A stretch of DNA of 64,000 bases. It comes from Punctularia strigosozonata HHB-11173 SS5 (lineage: Eukaryota > Basidiomycota > Agaricomycetes > Corticiales > Punctulariaceae). Positions 23,276 to 35,368 of the stretch are shown piece by piece; the stretch's first letter is position 1; every line of letters begins with the position of its first letter. The notes below the pieces were generated by a model, which saw nothing but the letters and a program-made list of their open reading frames with translations, did no database searches and was not told where the DNA came from. The stretch spans positions 434,403 through 498,402 of the forward strand of contig NW_006767450.1 in assembly GCF_000264995.1 (NCBI RefSeq), in the 5' to 3' direction. Both the position numbers and the translations under genes were made by a program.

Positions 23276-26200
23276 ATGCCACCAGCCAGGACTCCGTCGA
23301 AGTCCGGGGCGGACATACGGTCCATGTTCGCGAGTCAAGCCGCCAGTCAGTCAGTGCGTACAACGCGCCTATGTGCAATGAAGTGCGGCCCCTGAACACG
23401 GTTTGATATACAGCGCAAAGCGCAAGGTTCCGGCGAAGGAAATGCGATAGAAATAAGTGCGTTAACAAGATTTTTATGTCAGACGCGTGTTTTGACGCGA
23501 CCCGTTGTAGGCGATGACGAGAAACCCAAGCAGCAGACGAAACGGAAGAAGCCCAGCGCGCTGCTTTCCAGCGACGAGGAGGACGGAATAAGGGCAGCCA
23601 CCCCTCCACCTACCAAGAAGAAGGCCGAAACGAAGAAGATCGCTGCTGCGAATGGGTTCACCAACACCAAACCACGGCCATCAACCAGCACGCCAATAGC
23701 ATCGAGCAGCAAAGACAAGCCCAAGGCGACGCCTACACCCACAAAGGCCAAGCCTGCATCTCGGAAAGCGAAGAAAGACGATGACTATGAGGAAGAATCA
23801 GAGGCGTCAGGGTCAGAATCCGAAGATGACGAGGAGGAGGATGTGAAGCCCACCAAGAAGAGCGCTACGAAGACCAAGACCAAGGAAGCTGTCAAGCGGC
23901 CGAAGAAGCGGCCGAAGCTGGAGTCAGACGAGGAAGAGGTTGGATCTCCAAGCAATTTGAAAGCCAGAGCGGCTGAGGTTGCAGATCCGCCGAAGCCGAA
24001 ATTCGAGTGAGTGGGTCCGTCCCGCTTGGTTGACTGGTTCTGACTGGATATCAAGCTGGGCGGCCAAAGCTGCGCGTCTAGCTGCCCGACCTGTTGCTTC
24101 AGGGTCCAAGGCGGTTCCAGAACCGAAGACCATGGACTGTCTTATGGGGCTTACGTTTGTGTTTACTGGGGAATTGTCAAGCTTTTCGAGGGACGAAGCT
24201 ATCGATATAGCTAAACGCTACGGCGGGTGCGTTTTCATGGTGCCTTCGTCTGTGCCATCGTTGACGATGCCTACCAGGCGTGTCACCCTTCAGCCTTCGA
24301 GCAAAACATCGTATGTGATCCTCGGCGACGATGCAGGTCCCGCCAAACTCAAAGCCATCGAGAAGAACAACCTCAAAACCCTCAACGAAGACCAATTTCT
24401 CAATCTCATCGCAACGCGTGTCGGCCCGAGCGGAAAAGGAGGTAAAGTGGACGAGAAACTTGCCGCCAAGATGAAGAAGGAGCAGCGCGCGATAGAGGAA
24501 GGGGCCAAGGAGCTAGAGCAACGCGAACGCGACCAGGCGAAAGCGGCGAAGAAGGCGCAGACTAGCGGATCGGCGCCGAAAGCGAAACCTGTCGACGCGT
24601 CTACCCAACTATGGACGCAGCGATATGCCCCGCAGACGCTAAAGGAGATATGCGGCAATAAGAGCCAGGTCGAGAAGCTGCAGCAATGGTTACATGACTG
24701 GTAAGCCACTCCGCTCCGATGTTCCTACGCATCTCATGGACACTTTGCAGGCCGAACTCTCTCAAGGCGGGATTCAAGAAACCGGGCAAGAACGGGATGA
24801 ACGTCTTTCGTGCTATCCTCATCACAGGACCTCCGGGCATTGGTAAAACCACTTCGGCACATCTTGTCGCAAAGCTCGAAGGTTACACCCCCATCGAGCT
24901 AAACGCAAGTGATGCACGGAGCAAAAAGCTCGTGGAGGTAAGCTGCGCTATTCGACGCATCTCGAACTATAGTAACGATTGTCTTGCGTCAGAGCAGCAC
25001 AAACATCATGAATCAGAGTCTTGACGGTTGGATGGGTGGTGGCGACGTAAGTGCCCTCGTGAAATGATTGTGCTCGAGTGCTAACGCGTTACACAGGCTA
25101 CGAATGCGGCGGGCATCAAAATCACTGAAAAATCGTGTTTGATTATGGACGAGGTCGATGGCATGTCCGCCGGCGATAGAGGCGGCATTGGTGCCCTTAA
25201 CGCGCTGATACGGAAGACTAGGGTGAGAAGCTGCGTCCTGAAAGCAGTATCGCTACTGGAAGCTTACATCTGACAACCTTAGATCCCCATAATATGCATA
25301 GCCAACGATCGGACGGCTCAGAAGATGAAACCTCTCCAGGGTTCCACGTTCAGCCTCACCTTCAAACGGTATGAACTACTCATTTTTGACATTTCCTCGT
25401 GTCCTCAGTTTTTCCGGAAAGACCTGAGGCCGCGACAATTCGATCCCGAATTATGAGCATTGCTTTCCGGTACGGGATCCTTGTTCATGCTACCTCTTGA
25501 CGTCCACTCACATATGCATCAGAGAAAAGTTGAAGGTCCCTGCCAATGTCGTCGATCAACTCATCAATAGCGCGCAGTCGGACATTCGGCAAGTCCTGAA
25601 CATGCTCTCAACATGGAAGTTGTCAAGTGACTCAATGGACTTCGATGAGGGCAAAACACTGTAAGAATGATGTTCCGTCTCTGTCGCCTTCAAATAACTG
25701 AACAGGCTGTCTTGCTACAGTGCTAAGCTCAATGAGAAACATACCATTATGACACCGTACAATGTCATATCAAAGGTGTTCGGGCCGTATACGTTCTCGC
25801 CGACATCCAAGGAGACTTTGAGTGATAAAATGGAACTTTACTTCCATGATCACGCGTTCATACCGCTATTTGTGCAGGTTCGGAATTTTCGGCCAAACCC
25901 ACTGTACTAGCACGTCTGACGCCCTGTACAGGAGAACTATTTAAGGGCCCTTCCAAATAGGCTGAAAAATCTGGATGGCCCGCCGAAGGTTCTCAAACAC
26001 CTGGAACTCATGGACAAAGCCGCGTCGTCGATATCTGATAGTGACCTCATTGACTCCATGATTCATGGGTATGAGATTCCGTGTTTTCCTTGATCATGAG
26101 CTGATACCATCGTGCAGTCCTGAACAGCACTGGTCTCTCATGCCACTGCACTCCGTTTCATCCTTCGTGTACCCAGCTTCCCTATTGTATGGTTTCATGC

Positions 26201-27009
26201 CACAATATAGCAAAGAACCTGGCACAGCGATATCCTTCCCCCAGTGAGCGTCGTTCTTGCGCACCATGATCGATATCGCTGATACTTTCGGCAGGTGGCT
26301 TGGCCAGAACTCGAAGGGGCAAAAGCTCAGCAGACAACTCAGCGAAACTCAGATACGAATGCGTTTGAAGGTATCAGGCGACAAGGCCGAAATCCGGCAA
26401 TCGTATCTCCCCGCTCTGTTCCCCCACATCGTGAAACCCTTGATGGATGACGGCGTCGTAAGCATATACTATTTTTTGCCAGGAAGGCCCTGATGGCGTT
26501 CCACAGAGCGCAGTAGAAGAGGTCATCGACTATATGGACGAGTACTACTTGAACAAGGAAGACTGGGATACTATAGTCGAGCTTGGAGTAGGCGATAAGA
26601 AGGATGATCTTGTTCTAAAGAAGATCGCACCTACCACCAAGACAGCACTTACCCGGAAGTGCGTACAGGTCGTGTACATGCGGCGCTAGCCATTTACGCG
26701 TCTTATCCAGATACAATTCAACGGAACACCCTGTGCCTTTCCATAAGGCCGTGGACCTGGGTAAGATACCGAAGAAGCTCACTGGTGGGCCAGCTCCGGA
26801 CCTAGAAGAGGCTTTCGAGGTGAGTCATGCGATAGACTGGGGCAGTTAGTGCATGTCCTTATGCTGTCCAGGATGACGATGCCGTGGAGGAGGAGGACGA
26901 CGACAAGCAAGCGGATGACGACGATATTAGCAAAGACAAATTGTTGAAACCCAAGAAACCCAGGGCAGCGACCAATGCAACAAAAGCGAAACCGAAGATC
27001 AAGAAATGA
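23276..27009 (+). CDS. RFC1: Replication factor C large subunit (RFC1)
   Basis: About 15 exons. Residues 12-19 read ADIRSMFA, a PCNA-binding-type motif at the N-terminus, as in other RFC1 proteins. Intron 1 is 23354-23482. A Lys/Ser/acidic-rich linker follows, then [10 protein letters not shown] and a BRCT domain ([21 protein letters not shown]) that binds DNA ends. The AAA+ clamp-loader core contains LWTQRYAP, Walker [10 protein letters not shown] and Walker [11 protein letters not shown], plus the RFC-type IICIANDR. The RFC1-specific C-terminal domain follows, with [10 protein letters not shown] and [12 protein letters not shown]. It ends in an acidic stretch and a Lys-rich tail (KPKIKK). 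Function: ATP-driven loading of PCNA at primer-template junctions during replication and repair, in the nucleus. All expected motifs look intact. Confidence 0.95.
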
Positions 27010-27485
27010 AGTAGATCTATCATCGAGATGCACGCTGGCCTGATGCAGCATGGAATGACATACTGAATTCATGCATACGTTGATCAAGTATATCATGACA
27101 GCTGATTCAGTTGACGCACTGAATGCATCTCAGACAATCCATATAGTACCTATAGGCCGGGTGTACCCCATCCCGTATGCCTGAGCCTGGTAATCCTTCT
27201 CCATCCGATATCTACAACATTATCTCCCCGAGCCCTTCCGCACACCACCGCTTCATAGTGATTCAGCTGAAAGAAATGTATACATGCGCTGACTAGAGTC
27301 GTTCAAGGGCGATGAAGAGCGCCTATCTGCTGCCGGACCGCGCTAGTCCCTCTGAACGACGATCAACCATGGCATCCACGAATCACGAAAGTTTCTGTGC
27401 TAAAACGATCTAAGGAGAGCCGCCGAAAGTGCCACCCGAATCTACAATCTATCGCCAATGAAGACAGGCTTCTACGTTAGAAGTA
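27010..27485. other. Convergent intergenic region
   Basis: The RFC1 gene (plus) and the CHAT gene (minus) end toward each other here. Nothing beyond short chance frames was seen. Confidence 0.4.
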
Positions 27486-30400
27486 TCAGATCCCCAAATG
27501 GATGTACGGCGCCCATCGACTAGGGTCGGGATGCTCTCGGCGTAGCTGCTGCACAGCCGCATCGAGCGCGTAAGGGATGTCGTCCGGGTCGAGGGCCTCC
27601 GAATCGCCGCCGAATACACTCTTGTATACTGAGTGCGCGATTGCTGGGCCGTCGACATCTTCCATAGACCTGAGCAGGCGTGGTAAGTAAGATCAGATTA
27701 TCAGATCCTGACCGTATTTTCAGGTGTGCTCACCAGAGCGTTGCAATCACGCTCTTGAAACCCGCGAACAACATGGTGGCAGCAAGGTGGACGGTTTGGT
27801 CCGGTTGGTTCTACAAGGTGCGTATTGAGTTCCTGTCTAAGGTCAGGCTGTGACATAGCTGACCTTATCTCCTTTGGCGGTCTCACAGGCGCTCAAGAAC
27901 GCCATGAATGCGTGCGGAAGCGGTGTCAGCATCAACCTCTCGATCGTGAGCATCTCGTCCCGCATCACGAACCCACTTTTGAGCGGATTGACTGGATCCT
28001 GGTAGCCGTGGCATGCGAGGTGCAATATCGTTGCCTCGGGTAAACTGTCGAGCAAGGCCCGGGCCGTGATTCCGCTCACTTCTCCAGCTCCTCCCTCGTC
28101 CGCAGATGCTACTGCGACTAACTTCGCATTCGCAGGCAGTGACGCCCGAACAACAAGAGCTTCATCGCTTGCAGACGCTAATTCGCGCCAATTTGAATGG
28201 GGAACCGCAGCGATCAGTGCTCGAACATCACGCTTTTCCACAGGGGTGTGCGTTGCCCTTGCCGCAATCAGGGCACCGAGTGTCGGGGTATAGGAAGATA
28301 CTACGTAATCCGAGCACCAGCTGTCGTCAGCCCCTGCCGCGTGCAAGGGAAGATGAACGAAGGGCCCTGTGGGACACCACCATATTCGGGGGCGGTCTCG
28401 ATCGAGAGAGGGCTACGAAAACGGTCGGTCTCGACGTCATACAGTAGGTCAAGTCTCGTACCTCAATCTCTAGCGACCTCAGTATTGGCCCAACTGCAGT
28501 CACCCATAGGTGTCGTAAAATGTCCACAGTATTTCGGCACGGCAGTGTGGATAATGGTCGTTGCTGTGACACTTTCAGACGGTCCCGCAAAGTTGAGCGA
28601 GTTTCTGTCACTACCGAACGCCATGAAATGCCCGACTGGACCACCCAATCCTCTGTAATTTGGGCAAGTGGCAGGCTGTTGATTTGACCATATGGTTTGA
28701 TGATAATGGCATGGCACGCCAGCTTGCTAGACACAAGCACAACAACGGGACCCCGTTCTGCGACCTTCGCCAATGCAGGGAACTCGTCGTGCAGTAAGAA
28801 CCGTCCCAGTCCGGGGAGATCACGGACCTCGCTTAATAAGGTATCAAATTCCTCGCTTTGTCGCCTCCTGCGAGCTGCTTCTGCATCCACTGCCCGCTGA
28901 TCTTGAACCGCCTCTGACGGTTCACTGGATCGTTCTAGCTGCCGAGCAAGGCTTGACAGACGGTCACGGAGCTCCCCTGGTACGGCATCGAATGGAGAGC
29001 GTAGACGGAGGCTGTGCGTCCAGAAGATGGCGCGCCCTTGCTCGAGGATCTCAAGTGCCTTCTCTGGCCCCTGAAGATTGAGTGCGTAGACCGCGCCCAT
29101 GTTCGCTATCTTCTGGCTGGCCTTCAGGGACTCAAGCCGGGATTGTGGCTGCAGCCCCAGGAGCGCTACACGGGGCAACAAACCGATGACCCTAGAGCAG
29201 ATGTCCAGGAGCTGGGATTGAATCGACTGGTCTGAGGAGGAGATACTCTTTCGTCCGTCTGAGTGGATGATATTGAGTATCCGTGCGGCGTCTTGAATGC
29301 GTGATCGTGGGTCCCTGTTATCCTCCGCCAATGCATCTGACAAATGCTTCAATGAGAGGGAGAGATTGCGGTATGGTGTGCCTTGCTCCATATATAATTC
29401 GGCAGTATCAAGGAGCCACTCGTATCGCTCTCTATAACCTACACGCACCGTCGATGAGTAAGTGACCATGATCTCTAATGCATGAAGTGCGTCATGGTCG
29501 TTGTGAGCCAGGCGAAATCGCGTCAAATGGCAAGCAGCAAGGGTACGGAGGCATCCCAGACGATTTGGGCGATGTGACACGGTATCTGCAACCGGTTCCA
29601 GCACGGCAATGGCCCGATCAATGTCTGCGAGATCGTTAACATGGCGACCACGAAGAAGGAGTGTCTTCGAAAGCACGTATATTGCATCCAGTGTATTGGC
29701 ATGCTCCGAAGACAATGAATTTAGCAACTCCTCCGCGCGTGGTATGGCTTCCTCCAGGTCTTTCGTGGTACCGAGAGACTCGAATCGGGTGCACAAGTGT
29801 GATATCATAGTGACAACGGTTGTGGGGAAGGATGCATCGGTAGGAGAAATCAACTTCATGACACGACGATCCCATTGAAGTGCTTCGGTCAAGTTGGCGA
29901 TATCACCGGTCTCTGCGAACCGGAGAACCAACATTTCCGCTAGGATGCGGGCAGGATGCGATTGTCGAGGATGATTGTGCAGAAGCTCTGCAGCCTGACG
30001 GCTCGTCTGGATTGCCTCTTCCAGATCGTTGTGTCTGCCGTATCGAACAAATTGCATGTACAACCCCACCGACAAACGGAACAGCGGAAGCCACGTTGAT
30101 TGACCACCGATGTGTGACTGCTGTAGATGATAGATTTCTCGCCACATTGCGACCATCTCCTCCAGATCATTTTCTTCTGGCGATCCCGTAAGCTGATACC
30201 GCAGATAGAGGAGAGTTGCTGTGGCATCCATCACATGCCTCCGTGCAGCGCTATTCTGAGGACATGCATTGATAGTTTTTCGCCCAAGGCATATGTCCTC
30301 GTTGAGACGGTTATCAACCCTGCCGGATTGGTAGGATCGACGATAGGTGAGAGAAAGTACAGTGGACACCAGGTTTGGTCTTTCAATATGCAACGGAGGG

Positions 30401-31270
30401 CAGAGTTGGGTCGCATCAGCAATGACACGACAGGCTTCATCCATATCTCGAGACTCTCCCGAATAGTCGTGTCGAGTAAACAAGTACCAGCCTAGAGAGT
30501 GCAGATGCAGGTGTTTGCTAGGGTCTTCCGCCGATATCGCGTCCAGTGCTTGTCGTTGCAATTCCACAGCTTCGTTGATGAAAGTGCCATCCATGGTTGC
30601 GCCGAAATAACCCCTTAGCACCTTTGCAAGGCCACGATATGCAGATGCTCGCAACGGATGTCCGATGCCACATAAGAGGACGGCATCTCGATAGAGTGCT
30701 TCGATGTCTCGATAAGCAGTATGGTGATATGACGTGTCAGCTGGATGGTCAATCTGGGTGAAGCTGTGAAGGACATCGGCGTGCAGTATCAAAATAGTGG
30801 GGCAAGATATTCGCTCCGCACGACATGTTTCCAGAGCGGCTTGGCTGTGCCGCAGAGCAGACTGTATATCGCTGATATCCGAGGTAAATAAATAACGGTG
30901 GTGCAGTATGCGGGCCAGATATATAAGTGCGTGATACCGTTTTATCCGAACGTGGGATGGCTCCTCGAAATCGGCGTGTACTTGACGTGGATATTGTTCA
31001 GGAGGTGGCGTTTTCCCGTCTTCGGTGACCAGTAGAAGTGATTGGTAAATATCGATGCTCTTCTGCGCTGCCTCGAGGTCGCTGTCCCGAATATACTGTT
31101 CAAAAAATCGCAGACCTTCGGCGCAGCATCCGAGTGGTGTCGGAGGAGGGACTGTCGGCATCAATGCATACGTAAATCCAAACTTTATACAGATGAAGTT
31201 CGGAGAACATACCGGCCGCACACTCGCACTGGGTCACTGAATTGGATGCGAATCCATCACTGTCTGTCAT
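27486..31270 (-). CDS. TPR-CHAT protein (caspase-fold)
   Basis: Five exons (31270-31213, 31151-28462, 28412-27864, 27810-27734, 27669-27486) sum to whole codons and give 1,185 residues. Most of residues 20-800 is helical repeat of TPR type, with lines such as AVELQRQALDAI, HLHSLGWYLFTRHDYSG and EAIPRAEELLNSL. The C-terminal part is a CHAT domain: RIWWCPTGPFVHLPLHAAG, then the His motif ILHLACHGYQDP, then the Cys motif AFLSACETAKGD, and LAATMLFAGFKSVIATLW near the end. The paired His and Cys of the caspase/separase-like fold are both present, so it may be an active cysteine protease; this is inferred. In fungi such proteins are linked to recognition and cell-death systems, but target and trigger are unknown. 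A TATA box lies about 170 bases upstream. Confidence 0.9.
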
Positions 31271-31435
31271 GATTATTGAACCGCTGTAGCGAAGTAGGGT
31301 AAGCACTCATCCACACAATCGTCGCAGCCTTCCAGTTGTGCACAACTACGGCTCACCTTTGTCAGGCTGGATATCCTATGTTCCAGGTTATCAAGTGCGA
31401 GCGGGTTTAACTGCATCGTGCGCCAAGAACTCGCT

Positions 31436-31447
31436 CTTATATACTAG
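31436..31447 (-). promoter_or_regulatory. TATA box, CHAT gene side
   Basis: Minus-strand gtatataagagc lies about 165-175 bases upstream of the CHAT start codon at 31270, within the 482-base divergent region shared with the O-mannosyltransferase gene. Confidence 0.45.
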
Positions 31448-31752
31448 CTACGTACCCGCTTGAGGGCTGTGCCTTTCAGTTGCTTCATCATCAGCGGACG
31501 TGTGAAGGCGCCGGTCAATGGCAACAATTTGGGTAGAATTCGTTTTCGTAGCTCAGGGGGTGGCCGTGCTGTGCATCATTCGGCAATCCCCCTGCACGGC
31601 GCATCACCACTGTGCTGCGCCTCCGACGGCGACACGTCGACCAAGGCTGCACTTTCCTTCCAACCACGGCGTTCACGACAAAATTCTAGGCGACATCTGT
31701 ACCAAACGGCACCACGTCCTCAAGGAGAGATCCTAGGATAGTAGAATCTACG

Positions 31753-34700
31753 ATGTCCATGAGGGCGCGCAGGCCGGCCTCGCCGCCGCTAGGCCACACA
31801 TCCCAACGCTTTCCCCACCGCAAGCAGGACCATCTTGACGCTGATGAGCGACGAGCGGCTGCGTCGCTAGGGCTTGGGCCGGGGCAAAAGAAGGCGTTTC
31901 CTGCAGGCGGCATACGGATGACGAGCGGCGAATGGAAACTTCTCGTGTTCATCACGCTCGTCGCGGCTGCTGTGCGGCTTTTCAGGTTATCACGGCCTAA
32001 TAGCGTGGTGTACGCATATCAATATCTACGTTCAAAAACATCTGACGATTCTGAATGTTTCGTAATGCAGGTTCGACGAAGTGCACTTCGGCAAGTTCGC
32101 GTCCAAGTATATCAAGACGCAATACTTCGTGGACGTGCACCCGCCCCTGGCTAAACTTCTCATAACACTGGCTGCATTCGTTTTCGGTTACGACGGAAAC
32201 TTTGACTTCAAAGATATAGCCAAGTAAGCACTTCATTTCCAACAACCACGCGACCCAGCTGACGCTTTCGTGATTTACAGAGTCTATGACCACGTTCCTT
32301 ACGTCGCCATGCGCATGGTCCCCGCCGTTCTTGGCGTCGCCACGGTCCCCATCGCCTACATCACCCTTCGCGCGCTTGACTGCCGCGCCACGACCGCGCT
32401 CATGGCAGCGCTCTTCGTCACCTTCGAGAACGCGCTCGCGACGCAGTCACGCTTCATCCTCCTCGACTCCCCCCTCGTCTTTTTCACCGCGCTTACCGTC
32501 CTCCTCTGGACCGGTTTTTGTAACGAGGACAAGCACAAGGCGTTCACGACCGGCTGGTGGACGTGGCTCGCGCTATCCGGCCTCAGCCTCGGCGCCGTCT
32601 CGAGCTGCAAGTGGGTCGGCCTTTTCACGGTCGCGACCGTCGGCCTGAGCACCATAAAGCAACTCTGGCTTCTGCTCGGCGACCTGAGGGTATCGCCCAG
32701 GTTACTCATGCGCCATTTCATGGCTCGGGCGCTGTGCTTGATCGTGGTACCGATACTGTTCTATATGGCCATGTTCGAGATCCATTTCTTGATCCTGGAG
32801 AACTCGGGCGATGGCGACGGATTCATGAGCTCGGAATTCCAGCATACGCTCGGTGGCAAGGGCATGGCCGATACCTACGCGGGTAAGCCAACCTGTTGTG
32901 ATGTAGGAGAACATAGCGTTGACTTCCATTCCCATACAGACGTTGCTCTGGGCTCTGTTGTGAGCATCCGGCATGTTAACACCCAAGGCGGCTATCTTCA
33001 CTCTCATCCGCACACCTACCCCGGCGGAAGTAAACGTTCGTCCTGTCCTGTCCATAACATGCACTCTTTCCCCCATCTCATCTGTTGAGCCCTTCACAGA
33101 GCAACAAGTCACTCTCTACCCGCACCGCGACGACAACAACAACTGGAGGGTCGAGAACGCGACCGTGCTAGACGACCACTTCTTCAACTGGGAGACGGAC
33201 CCCATCCGGCCCGTGACGGACGGGATGCGGATCAAGCTCCAGCACGTCAACACCGAGAAGCGCCTGCACTCGCACGAGATTCGTCCGCCGATCTCCGACG
33301 TCGACTTCCAGAACGAGGTCAGCGCGTACGGGATGAAAGGCTTCCCCGGGGACATGAACGACGACTGGATCCTCGAAATCGATCATGGCTCCGGCGGCGA
33401 CCGCGAGAGCTGGAAGCGGCTGAGGACGCTGCGCACGCAGTTCAAGCTCAAGCACGCTCTGAGTGGCTGTTATCTGTTTTCGCACAAGGTCAAGCTGCCT
33501 GAGTGGGGCTTCGAGCAGCAGGAGGTGACGTGCAACAAGAATGCGGTCCGGGAGAACTCGCTGTGGTATGTCGAGACGAATACCCACCAGATGTGTAAGT
33601 CAACGCTATCTATCGTTCCGTTCTATTCTGAGTGGGCAGCGCTGATACGTTGAGTTGTCACAGTACCGCAAAACGCGCCTAAGGTCAACTACAAGCTCCC
33701 GGGCTTCTTCGGCAAGTTCATCGAGCTCCAGCAAGTAATGTGGAGGACCAATGCAGGCTTAACCGATCGCCACGCATACGACTCGCGACCGGATGCGTGG
33801 CCACGTTTGCTCCGAGGCATCGTTCGTATACCTCGTCCACTCTCGTCCCCTCTTCGCTTATCACCGGTTATCACAGAACTTTTGGGTGAAGGACCACCGC
33901 CAGATTTACCTCATCGGTAACCCCATCATCTGGTGGATGAGCACGCTCGCCGTTCTTATCTACGCCAGTGCTCGCGGTCTCCTCATTCTACGTGAAAAAC
34001 GCGGATTCCGGGACTTCGATAATAGTATGCATTTTCCTCCCTTACCCGAAGTGTATTCTGACGACGGTCGCGTTACAGCCAAAGTGGTCAAGTACGATCA
34101 CCTCTGTGGTTTCCTCTTCATGGGCTGGTGTCTGCACTACCTTCCCTTCTACCTCATGAACCGCCAGCTGTTCTTGCACCACTACCTCCCTGCCCTTTAC
34201 TTTGCCATTTTACTGTGTTGCTCCGTGTTCGACCTCGCGACATCGACGCTCAAAGCGCGAGTGCGGTTCGGAATTGCCGCTATCCTGATCGCCATCGCCA
34301 TCGCCACCTTCTCACACTTTAGCCCGCTGACATACGGCAGCGCGTGGACCAAGAAGGAGTGCCAGGACGCCAAATGGCTTAAGACCTGGGATTTCTCGTG
34401 GTATGTCACACTCTCCCCGCCTTTGTCGAAGCTGACCATCGTTCCTTCATTATAGCAATGATTTCTTGGATGACGTGAGCCCCCTCGTATCCCCACGTGC
34501 CTTATGCAACTTGACCGTCCCTACAGTACTCTGGCTACGCAAACTTGGCTACTCCTGCCAGGTCTGCGGTACCCGTGCGACCTCAAGGCGGCCGCGGCGC
34601 CGCTGTCGTCAACAACAAGCCCGTGCAAGACGCCGAGCACACGAGCAGCGTCATCATGCAAGCGCCCGAACCGGGCCGCGACGCTTTTGCGCAGGAGCCC

Positions 34701-35060
34701 GTGCGCGACATCAAGAGCGCCCCGCCGCCGCCGGGGCAGCAGGTGCCTCCTCCGCCGCAGTCCGACGAGATTAGCTCGGATCCGCCCGCGCCCGCCGAGC
34801 CGGCCGCGAAAGCGGACGACGAACCAGAAGAGAAGAAGGCGGTTCCCGAAGCCGAAGCGGAGACGGCGCCCCCCAAGGCGGCCGAACCAGAGACGCAACC
34901 GTCGCCGGTGGTCGACCAACCCGCGCCTCCCGTCGTCAAGGCTGAGGCCGAGGCACCGGAGGTACCTGCGCAGGGCAAACCTGCAGGTCCGTTAGGCGAG
35001 GACGACGCGGAGGCGGCGCGTATTGCTCAAGAGCTGTATCCGGACGAAGGTGGGCAGTGA
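31753..35060 (+). CDS. Protein O-mannosyltransferase (PMT, GT39 family)
   Basis: Multi-exon gene. After a basic N-terminus, the first membrane helix ([17 protein letters not shown]) is followed by the catalytic luminal loop with [14 protein letters not shown] and [11 protein letters not shown], the PMT signature holding the catalytic Asp-Glu. Several membrane segments follow, then a MIR domain ([37 protein letters not shown]), then the C-terminal membrane set ending [15 protein letters not shown]. It transfers mannose from dolichyl-phosphate mannose to Ser/Thr in the endoplasmic reticulum. Near the end a 19-base exon (34456-34474) joins DFSCNDFLDD to [10 protein letters not shown]. Beyond that is a Pro/Ala/Glu-rich tail of about 150 residues, not typical of the family core. 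The motifs suggest a PMT1- or PMT4-like member; I cannot settle which. Confidence 0.92.
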
Positions 35061-35368
35061 GGAAAAGTACATACACCGTCGTTCGTTCGTAATTTGCTGT
35101 TTGTCTATATTATACCGGGGACACTCCTTTGCTTTGGGTAGACGCGATAGAATCGCAAAATTACCGTCATGTAATAACATAAGTATTAGCAGAGGTCTAA
35201 AAATATCCGAACTCCGAATTTCGTGAGCACTTGCTAACCCTGTCCAAGCACTCAAGTAGTCCTATCTTCGATTCCTTGTGCTCTAATCTTAGTAGCCTAT
35301 GGAAGTTTGTGGCCTCACGCGAAGCAGTTAAAAGTTACCGTTGAGGACGTCCAAAACATCCTGGCGAA
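35061..35368. other. Convergent intergenic region
   Basis: 3' flanks of the O-mannosyltransferase gene (plus) and the zinc-finger fusion gene (minus). AT-rich; no gene seen. Confidence 0.35.
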
